Below, in pieces: positions 1 through 5,138 of a DNA stretch of 12,115 nt. Source of the DNA: Pseudomonadota bacterium (lineage in GTDB: Bacteria > Pseudomonadota > Gammaproteobacteria > Burkholderiales > SCOH01); the NCBI GenBank assembly GCA_030917985.1, contig JAUPTR010000093.1:1-12115 (forward strand), in the 5' to 3' direction. The notes under the pieces are model-generated. The model saw only the letters and a program-made list of their open reading frames with translations, was not told the DNA's origin and ran no database searches. The number at the start of each line of letters is the position of its first letter. The stretch's first letter is position 1. The position numbers and the translations under genes were made by a program.

Positions 1-31
1 GATTTTAGAGGTACTGGCCGCTTATTTCACG

Positions 32-47
32 TTTGCGTATACGCAAA
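32..47. repeat. Perfect 16-bp palindrome, possible operator
   Basis: The sequence TTTGCGTATACGCAAA reads identically on both strands, with no spacer. It lies 12 bases beyond the stop codon of the minus-strand glycine-zipper gene and is the only structured element in the first 59 bases. No T-run follows on either strand at the right distance, so it is a poor terminator; a dimeric regulator site serving a gene to the left of the window is the better guess. The regulator cannot be named. Confidence 0.4.
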
Positions 48-59
48 TTTGCCGCCGGG

Positions 60-596
60 TCAGGATTGCGGCTCAACCGCTACCCTGACCTGCACCTCCC
101 GGCCCGGATCATTCGGCATAAAACTGCTGTAACGACGGCCGGCATATTCGTAAGTCACCCGATAGCCGTTTATACGATTGACCCAGTGATCGATATCACG
201 GCAACGACGCACCTCGCGTTGCTGGACACCTTCATCGCGAATGATCTCGGTACGGCCACGGTTGTCATACTGGCTGCCGATCAGCGCCCCGGCGACGGCA
301 CCGGCAGCGGTGGCGGCCTCCCGCCCATGCCCCTTGCCAAAACGATTGCCGATTACCCCACCCACAATCCCCCCCAGGATGGTGCCGCCATATTCCGGGC
401 CTTCGGAATCCGGCCGCTGAACCGGTACACGGGTTTCCACCAGCTCGTTGTAACACTCCTGACGCGGCTGGTTAACGCGCTCATATTCAGGAACCACGCT
501 CTTGACGCGCGCATAATCAGCGTAAACATCGGCCTGGGCGCTCGTCGCCAGCAGCGCACCACACAACAACAGGCTGTGTCGAATCAGGGCTTTCAT
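60..596 (-). CDS. Exported glycine-zipper (2TM) outer-membrane-type protein
   Basis: 178 residues. Residues 1-22 form a signal peptide (basic start, hydrophobic run LLLCGALLATSA) with a likely signal peptidase I cut after AQA. The Cys at 12 sits inside the hydrophobic core without a proper lipobox, so this is probably not a lipoprotein. Residues 70-107 carry a double glycine zipper, two GxxxG-rich hydrophobic hairpin segments (GGTILGGIVGGVIG and AGAVAGALIG) separated by a charged turn, as in the Rick_17kDa_Anti/glycine-zipper 2TM families. The C-terminal 60 residues are polar and basic with a Tyr-rich patch (GYRVTYEYAGRRY). Cys 48 and 132 could form a disulfide in the periplasm. The start at 596 is chosen because an AAGGAG ribosome site lies six bases upstream and the signal peptide begins there; an in-frame extension to 734 adds no export-like sequence. 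The exact role is unknown; such proteins are usually envelope-associated. It is divergent from pyrD. Confidence 0.85.
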   Translation of the reverse strand: MKALIRHSLLLCGALLATSAQADVYADYARVKSVVPEYERVNQPRQECYNELVETRVPVQRPDSEGPEYGGTILGGIVGGVIGNRFGKGHGREAATAAGAVAGALIGSQYDNRGRTEIIRDEGVQQREVRRCRDIDHWVNRINGYRVTYEYAGRRYSSFMPNDPGREVQVRVAVEPQS

Positions 597-602
597 GACG
601 TT

Positions 603-608
603 CTCCTT
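603..608 (-). promoter_or_regulatory. Ribosome binding site of the glycine-zipper gene
   Basis: AAGGAG on the minus strand, six bases before the ATG at 596. It is one of the best Shine-Dalgarno matches in the window and decides the start against the in-frame upstream codon at 734. Confidence 0.7.
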
Positions 609-759
609 GGATGGGCAAGCGAAAGTAATGCTGCAGGTGATTCTGCTGGCGCATCGCTTAATCCACACTGAACGACACACATACAATCCATCCCCCGGAT
701 AAAGCGGCACAACACCTTTACCCTTTTGACGCAACGCAGCACAAGGCAGTCGCTACCGG

Positions 760-765
760 TATAAT
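760..765 (+). promoter_or_regulatory. Putative -10 element of the pyrD promoter
   Basis: A perfect TATAAT precedes pyrD. Transcription would begin near 771-773, giving a leader of about 25 bases before the ATG at 797. No good -35 lies at 16-18 bases; a TTGACG at 726-731 is about 28 bases away, too far for a standard sigma-70 promoter. The element overlaps the alternative ATG at 764, which argues for the later start. Confidence 0.45.
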
Positions 766-774
766 GGCCGATTC

Positions 775-793
775 ATTTGCTGCCGATTTGCTG
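775..793 (+). repeat. Short tandem repeat in the pyrD leader
   Basis: ATTTGCTG occurs at 775-782 and again at 786-793, an 11-base period, ending three bases before the pyrD start codon. The repeat occupies the place where a ribosome binding site would be expected, and no Shine-Dalgarno sequence is visible there. A wider imperfect repeat starts with GCCGATT at 767 and again at 782. Confidence 0.5.
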
Positions 794-796
794 ATC

Positions 797-1816
797 ATGT
801 CGTTTGCCTACCCTTTACTTCGCCCTCTGCTGTTTTCGCTGGATGCCGAAACAGCGCATAACCTTACGCTGAACAGCCTGGATTTTATCCATGCGCTGGG
901 CTTTGCGCGGATGCTGGGAGAGGAAATCGAATCCGAACCGCGCTCGGTGATGGGTATCCGTTTTCCCAATGCGGTAGGCCTGGCAGCCGGGCTCGACAAG
1001 AACGGCGCCCACATTGAAGGGCTGAGCGACCTGGGCTTCGGCTTTATTGAAATCGGTACCATCACGCCGCGCCCGCAACCGGGCAATCCCAAACCGCGGA
1101 TTTTCCGACTACCGTCGGCACAGGGCATCATCAACCGCATGGGGTTCAATAACGACGGGGTCGACATACTGATCGAAAACGTCGACCGGGCCAACTACAA
1201 GGGCGTGCTGGGCATCAATATTGGCAAAAACGCCGACACGCCGATCGAAAACGCAGCAGAGGATTATCTGACCTGCCTGCGCAAGGTATACACCCGCGCC
1301 ACCTACGTCACGGTCAATATTTCCAGCCCCAACACCAAGAATCTGCGCCAGCTGCAGCAAAGCGACGAACTGGATCAGCTGCTGTCGCAAATCAAGGCAG
1401 AACAGGCGATACTTGCCGACAAATATGGTAAATACGTGCCTATCGCGGTCAAAATCGCGCCTGACCTGGAAACGCCACAAGTGCAGGACATCGCGGCCAA
1501 ACTGATCAAACACAAGTTTGATGGCGTGATTGCCACCAACACAACCCTGGCGCGCACGGGCGTTGAGAACCTCAAACATGGCAACGAAACCGGCGGCCTT
1601 TCCGGCGCACCCGTCCGCGCAAAATCCACCCGGATCATCCGTGAACTGGCCGCCGCGCTGGGTGGCACACTGCCGATCATCGGCGTCGGTGGCATTTTTA
1701 ACGGTGAAGATGCCAAGGAAAAAATCAACGCTGGCGCCAGCCTGGTACAACTGTATTCCGGGCTGATCTACCGTGGGCCGGAATTGGTAGGTGAATGCGT
1801 CAAGGCGCTTGGCTGA
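797..1816 (+). CDS. pyrD: Dihydroorotate dehydrogenase (quinone), class 2
   Basis: Oxidises dihydroorotate to orotate in pyrimidine synthesis, passing electrons through FMN to the quinone pool; class 2 enzymes sit on the cytoplasmic membrane through an N-terminal helical segment. 339 residues, close to the 336 of E. coli PyrD. Visible family motifs in order: N-terminal amphipathic segment (1-40), GLAAGLDKNG (61-70), NRMGFNNDG (113-121), GINIGKN (139-145), NISSPNTKNLR (174-184, with the catalytic Ser by alignment at 177), VKIAPD (218-223), VIATNTT (244-250), GGLSGAPV (266-273), IIGVGGI (294-300) and LVQLYSGLIYRGP (316-328). The start at 797 gives the family's usual N-terminus; the ATG at 764 overlaps a -10 element. 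There is no clear ribosome site. It is the first gene of the plus-strand run, 38 bases ahead of the RnfB-like gene with no terminator between them. Confidence 0.97.
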   Translation: MSFAYPLLRPLLFSLDAETAHNLTLNSLDFIHALGFARMLGEEIESEPRSVMGIRFPNAVGLAAGLDKNGAHIEGLSDLGFGFIEIGTITPRPQPGNPKPRIFRLPSAQGIINRMGFNNDGVDILIENVDRANYKGVLGINIGKNADTPIENAAEDYLTCLRKVYTRATYVTVNISSPNTKNLRQLQQSDELDQLLSQIKAEQAILADKYGKYVPIAVKIAPDLETPQVQDIAAKLIKHKFDGVIATNTTLARTGVENLKHGNETGGLSGAPVRAKSTRIIRELAAALGGTLPIIGVGGIFNGEDAKEKINAGASLVQLYSGLIYRGPELVGECVKALG

Positions 1817-1854
1817 GTTCACTGTCGCCTCTTTGATCCTTCGGAATACACGCC

Positions 1855-2583
1855 GTGGCCAATAAGCACGTCATTCAGCTGGCACAGCAAATTGATGCCC
1901 TGCTGCCGCAAACCCAATGCGGCAAATGCGGCTACCCCGGCTGCAAGCCTTATGCACAGGCGATTGCCGAAGGCGCTGCCGATATCAATCAGTGCCCGCC
2001 CGGCGGCGATGCCAATATTCATCGCCTTGCCGCCCTGACCCAGATGCCGTACCGGCCACTCAACCCGGAAAACGGCCAGGAAAAACCGCGACAACGGGCA
2101 GTGATTGATGAACAGGTCTGTATCGGCTGCACCCTGTGCATTCAGGCATGCCCGGTGGACGCCATCGTCGGCGCAGCAAAACAGATGCACACCGTGATTG
2201 TCGCCGAATGCACCGGCTGTGAACTGTGTGTCGCACCCTGCCCGGTTGACTGCATCAGCATGCTTGATGCGCCACCCCCGACAGTTGAAACATCGCCCGC
2301 AGCACTGCTGCAACAACAGGCGGACCACGCACGTTATCGTTACGAATTCCGTTTGTTGCGGCTGGAACGGGAAAAGCAGGAGCGCACTGCACGCCTGGCG
2401 GCCAAAGCGGTAGAAGCCAAGGCTGCGGCGGCCAGACTGGCAGAAGTCGCGAAAACCGACCCTGCAGCGGTCAAAGCGGCGCTCAACAAACAGGCCATCA
2501 TACAAGCCGCACTGGCACGCGCCGCAGCCAAAAAGGCGGCCGCAGCACCGCCTGCCGACAACGAGTCGGAAAAACCGGAATGA
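1855..2583 (+). CDS. rsxB: RnfB/RsxB-type polyferredoxin lacking the membrane anchor
   Basis: 242 residues, GTG start. An N-terminal [4Fe-4S] domain has Cys 22, 25, 30 and 47 (C-x2-C-x4-C-x16-C, ending CPPGG), the hallmark of RnfB. Two ferredoxin clusters follow: Cys 89/92/95/99 and Cys 119/122/125/129, with an extra Cys 133. In canonical Rnf/Rsx complexes RnfB passes electrons between membrane subunits and begins with a transmembrane helix. Here the protein starts directly at MANKHVIQL and a TGA lies in frame at 1834-1836, so the helix is truly absent rather than missed. Residues 165-235 are an Ala/Lys/Glu-rich helical tail like those seen in long Rnf proteins. No other rnf gene is in the window. 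Probably a soluble electron-transfer protein; its partner is unknown. nth follows after 15 bases. The ribosome site is weak (GGA at 1843-1845). Confidence 0.9.
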   Translation: MANKHVIQLAQQIDALLPQTQCGKCGYPGCKPYAQAIAEGAADINQCPPGGDANIHRLAALTQMPYRPLNPENGQEKPRQRAVIDEQVCIGCTLCIQACPVDAIVGAAKQMHTVIVAECTGCELCVAPCPVDCISMLDAPPPTVETSPAALLQQQADHARYRYEFRLLRLEREKQERTARLAAKAVEAKAAAARLAEVAKTDPAAVKAALNKQAIIQAALARAAAKKAAAAPPADNESEKPE

Positions 2584-2598
2584 GGTCGGACCAAGCCC

Positions 2599-3231
2599 AT
2601 GAATAACGACAAACGCCAACAGATCTTTGCCCGTCTGCAGGCGGCCAATCCGCATCCGACAACCGAACTGAATTACAGCAGCGAATTCGAGCTGCTGGTT
2701 GCGGTGCTGTTGTCGGCTCAAGCGACGGATGTCGGCGTGAACAAGGCAACCGACAAGCTGTTTCCAGTCGCCAACACCCCGGAAGCCATTCTGGCACTCG
2801 GGCAGGAAGGCCTGGAGAGTTATATCGCCACGATTGGCCTCTATCGCATCAAAGCCCGGCACCTGCTGCAAACCTGCCACATCCTGATCGAGCGGCACGG
2901 CTCGCAGGTGCCGCAAAATCGCGAAGCGCTGGAAGCCTTGCCAGGCGTGGGCCGCAAAACTGCCAATGTGTTGCTCAACACACTCTTCGGCCACCCGACC
3001 ATTGCTGTCGACACCCATATTTTCCGCATCGCCAACCGCATCGGCCTGGCGCCGGGCAAAACCGTGGACGAAGTGGAACAGAAATTATTGAAGGTTGTGC
3101 CACGACAATACATGCAGGACGCTCACCACTGGCTGATCCTGCATGGCCGTTATGTGTGCAAGGCACGTAAACCGGAATGTGCTCAATGCATCATTTCCGA
3201 CTTGTGCGACTACAAAGCCAAATCGATCTGA
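2599..3231 (+). CDS. nth: Endonuclease III (DNA glycosylase/AP lyase)
   Basis: Removes oxidised pyrimidines from DNA and nicks the abasic site, in base-excision repair. 210 residues against 211 in E. coli. The helix-hairpin-helix is LPGVGRKTANVLLN (114-127), with the catalytic Lys at 120 and Asp at 138 (AVDTHIFR), matching the E. coli numbering exactly. The C-terminal iron-sulfur loop has Cys 187, 194, 197 and 203, again identical in spacing to E. coli Nth. The active site looks intact. The start follows the RnfB-like stop by 15 bases, with GAGGT near 2582-2586 as a possible, slightly distant ribosome site. It lies between an Fe-S ferredoxin and a FIST protein, probably on one transcript. Confidence 0.97.
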   Translation: MNNDKRQQIFARLQAANPHPTTELNYSSEFELLVAVLLSAQATDVGVNKATDKLFPVANTPEAILALGQEGLESYIATIGLYRIKARHLLQTCHILIERHGSQVPQNREALEALPGVGRKTANVLLNTLFGHPTIAVDTHIFRIANRIGLAPGKTVDEVEQKLLKVVPRQYMQDAHHWLILHGRYVCKARKPECAQCIISDLCDYKAKSI

Positions 3232-3280
3232 CGCCAATGCCTTGCCAACCAGCACACCACCCAAGCGCGGTAGTCGCCGC

Positions 3281-4369
3281 ATGAAGCGGGCGGCAACCGG
3301 CCTGGCCAGCGGCCGCATGGCCAGCCCGGAACTGGCACAGCGAGCAGTGGAACAAGCGCTGGCCGGACTGCAGGGGCAAGCGGCCAGTGCCGTATTGCTG
3401 TTTCTCAGCCCGGACTTTGCCAGCAACCCGCAACCATCCCTGCTGGCTGCCAGCAAAGCCGCAGCATGCACCCAGCTGGCCGGCTGTACTGCCACCGGCA
3501 TTCTCACCGAACAGGAATGGATTCAGGACGCACCGGCCGCCGCAGCCTTGGCACTCACCGCACCACTAAACATTGGCGCCGCGCAGCAGGCCAGGCAGGA
3601 AGCCATACTGTGTCTGGCAGCACCCAACGCCATCAATACCAATTGGCTGCATGCCAACGGCCAGCGTTTTGGCGGTGTGGCGGGGGACGCAACCGGACAG
3701 GGGGCCTACAAAATATGGGCCAATGGCAGAGTGCAAAGCGCCGGGCTAACCCAGCTGCAAATCTCCGGCGGAATTACACGCCTGCTGATTTCTCAGGGAC
3801 TGCAGGCACTTTCTGCACCAGTCCGCATAAACGAGATGCGCGGATTGGAACTATTGTCGCTTGGCGGCTTGCCCGCACTTGAGCACCTGGCACTTGCCCA
3901 GGCAGAACAGCCGAATGCGGTTGACGAACAGGCACTGCGCCTGGCGGTATCTCTGGCAGTGGAAGCAAAGGATTCGCAAAGCGACCAAGGCTACTATCCG
4001 CTGACATTACTGCGAAAAAACTGGCGCAGCGGCAGTATCAGCCTCACCCAGACACTGGAGGCCGGCCAACAGGTGTTCTGGGCTGCACGCAACCCCGAGT
4101 TTACCGCCTCCTCGTTGCGCCAGCAGTTACAAGGCTATGTCGACAGGCACGGCCAACCCGACTGTGTGATGATGTTTTCTTGTGCCGGACGCGGGCCGCA
4201 GTTTTACGGCGGCGAAGATCGCGACTGGCAGGCAATACGTGCCGCACTTCCGCAAACGCCCTTGCTGGGCATGTACGGCAACGGCCAGTTTGCGCCCTTG
4301 GCCGAGGGCAACCACTTGCTGGACGGCACTGTCGTTCTGGCCTTATGTCACGGAGCAGATCATGTTTAA
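3281..4369 (+). CDS. FIST-domain protein (FIST_N plus FIST_C), putative small-ligand sensor
   Basis: 362 residues with no signal peptide or membrane helix. Residues about 30-230 resemble FIST_N (a beta-rich strand AVLLFLSPDF at 37-46, then AGCTATGIL at 67-75, and GGVAGDATG at 131-139). Residues about 240-355 resemble FIST_C (CAGRGPQFYGGED at 301-313 and PLLGMYGNGQFAPL at 327-340). FIST domains are proposed intracellular sensors of small ligands, often fused to signalling outputs; here there is no output domain, so the protein would act alone or through a partner. The start at 3281 is inferred from the family N-terminus, with only a weak purine stretch before it; ATG 3317 is possible. It lies 49 bases after nth and overlaps the next gene by eight bases. 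Family assignment is confident, function is not. Confidence 0.85.
   Translation: MKRAATGLASGRMASPELAQRAVEQALAGLQGQAASAVLLFLSPDFASNPQPSLLAASKAAACTQLAGCTATGILTEQEWIQDAPAAAALALTAPLNIGAAQQARQEAILCLAAPNAINTNWLHANGQRFGGVAGDATGQGAYKIWANGRVQSAGLTQLQISGGITRLLISQGLQALSAPVRINEMRGLELLSLGGLPALEHLALAQAEQPNAVDEQALRLAVSLAVEAKDSQSDQGYYPLTLLRKNWRSGSISLTQTLEAGQQVFWAARNPEFTASSLRQQLQGYVDRHGQPDCVMMFSCAGRGPQFYGGEDRDWQAIRAALPQTPLLGMYGNGQFAPLAEGNHLLDGTVVLALCHGADHV
4352..4355 (+). promoter_or_regulatory. Ribosome binding site of the DUF1841 gene
   Basis: GGAG six bases before the ATG at 4362, placed inside the last codons of the FIST gene. It fixes the DUF1841 start and the eight-base overlap. Confidence 0.65.
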
Positions 4370-4805
4370 TCCCTCGCGCGAACAAGCCCGCCGTTTTTAC
4401 TTTGACACCTGGGCCAAACATCGGGCATCACAAACCCTTACCGATCTGGAAAAAATTGCGCTGACCGTGATGTTATTGCATCCGGAATACCATTCGCTAC
4501 TGGATAAGCCTGATCACTACGTCGACAAGGATTATTCCCTCGAGGCCGGACAGACCAACCCGTTCCTGCATATGAGCATGCACGTGGCGATACACGAGCA
4601 ACTGACCATCAACCAGCCGCAGGGAGTTCGCGAACACTACAAGGGGTTGTGCGAACAGACCCAGAATCAGCATGCAGCCGAACACGAGATGATGGATTGC
4701 CTGGGAGAAATGATCTGGCATGCCCAACGTCATCAGACAAATCCAGATCCAGATATTTATTTTGCATGCCTGCAGAAAAAACGAGGGCTTTCCACTACGG
4801 AATAG
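4362..4805 (+). CDS. DUF1841 family protein
   Basis: 147 residues, predicted cytoplasmic and helical, acidic and His-rich. Recognisable family features are the N-terminal FNPSREQARRFYFDTW (2-17), a central HPEYH (40-44) and the block NPFLHMSMHVAIHEQL (66-81), followed by EHEMMDCLGEMIW (107-119) and NPDPDIYF (127-134). The family has no established function. The repeated His and Glu residues (His 70, 74, 78, 104, 108; Glu 79, 107, 109, 116) could bind a metal, but this is only inference from composition. The start codon lies inside the FIST gene (eight-base overlap) with GGAG six bases upstream, so the two are probably translationally coupled. It is the last gene of the pyrD-led run; a strong terminator begins 21 bases after its stop. 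Confidence 0.9.
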   Translation: MFNPSREQARRFYFDTWAKHRASQTLTDLEKIALTVMLLHPEYHSLLDKPDHYVDKDYSLEAGQTNPFLHMSMHVAIHEQLTINQPQGVREHYKGLCEQTQNQHAAEHEMMDCLGEMIWHAQRHQTNPDPDIYFACLQKKRGLSTTE

Positions 4806-4826
4806 AGCGCCAAGGCAATAAAAAAA

Positions 4827-4850
4827 CGCCGTGGAATCCACGGCGTTTTT
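4827..4850 (+). terminator. Intrinsic terminator ending the pyrD-to-DUF1841 run
   Basis: Perfect 8-bp stem CGCCGTGG/CCACGGCG with a three-base loop AAT, followed by TTTTT. A run of A residues directly upstream (4820-4826) extends pairing with the T-run, so it could also act on the opposite strand, although no minus-strand gene faces it here. Confidence 0.9.
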
Positions 4851-5086
4851 GCTTACTTCTCTATTTCTCCACGTTTTATATTTTGTACGCGCTTTGAATT
4901 ATTTGTTGGTTTGCGGTTTTTGGTTTTGTTGTTTTGTTTAGCGCTGCATCTATGACTAGAGTCTATGCTCTACACATGACGATTGCAAGCAAAATTTACA
5001 ATTGCACATGTAATTTTTTTGAACTTTTAGTATCAGCCCAATACAGACAAGCCTTTCAGCCACATCCATCCGGCAAGCAAAGACGT
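4851..5086. other. AT-rich spacer between DUF1841 and bioA
   Basis: No convincing gene. The stretch is clearly richer in A+T than its neighbours. At 4902-4939 the plus strand is made almost only of G and T (38 bases with a single C). Small inverted repeats are visible: TAGAG/CTCTA at 4957-4961 and 4968-4972, and TTACA/TGTAA at 4996-5000 and 5009-5013. A TTGAAC at 5019-5024 could be a -35, but a TACAGA 17 bases later is a poor -10. Open frames crossing the area have no family features or ribosome sites. Confidence 0.6.
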
Positions 5087-5092
5087 TACAAT
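5087..5092 (+). promoter_or_regulatory. Putative -10 element of the bioA promoter
   Basis: TACAAT matches the sigma-70 -10 in five of six positions and would give a leader of about 40 bases before bioA. No acceptable -35 was found 16-18 bases upstream. No BirA-type operator (TTGTAAACC-like half-sites in inverted pair) is obvious. Confidence 0.3.
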
Positions 5093-5138
5093 CATCCAAA
5101 GACACAAAACATTGCAGTAATCTTCCGGAATGCGCTCC

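Noticed and set aside
33..671. 212-residue plus-strand open frame over the glycine-zipper gene
   Set aside because: The opposite frame has a signal peptide, glycine zipper and strong ribosome site; this one has none of these.
764..796. Longer pyrD starting at ATG 764
   Set aside because: The codon is part of a perfect TATAAT, and the added residues precede the usual class 2 N-terminus.
1109..1822. 237-residue minus-strand open frame opposite pyrD
   Set aside because: Antisense shadow of an intact pyrD; no family motifs or start signals.
1819..3018. 399-residue open frame on the minus strand opposite the RnfB-like gene and nth
   Set aside because: It lies fully over two strongly supported genes, its protein is rich in Cys, Arg and Phe with no domain pattern, and it has no ribosome site. 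Codon bias of the plus-strand genes explains the absence of stops.
5019..5047. sigma-70 promoter TTGAAC-17-TACAGA upstream of bioA
   Set aside because: The -10 matches only three of six positions; the TACAAT at 5087 is a better candidate, though it lacks a -35.
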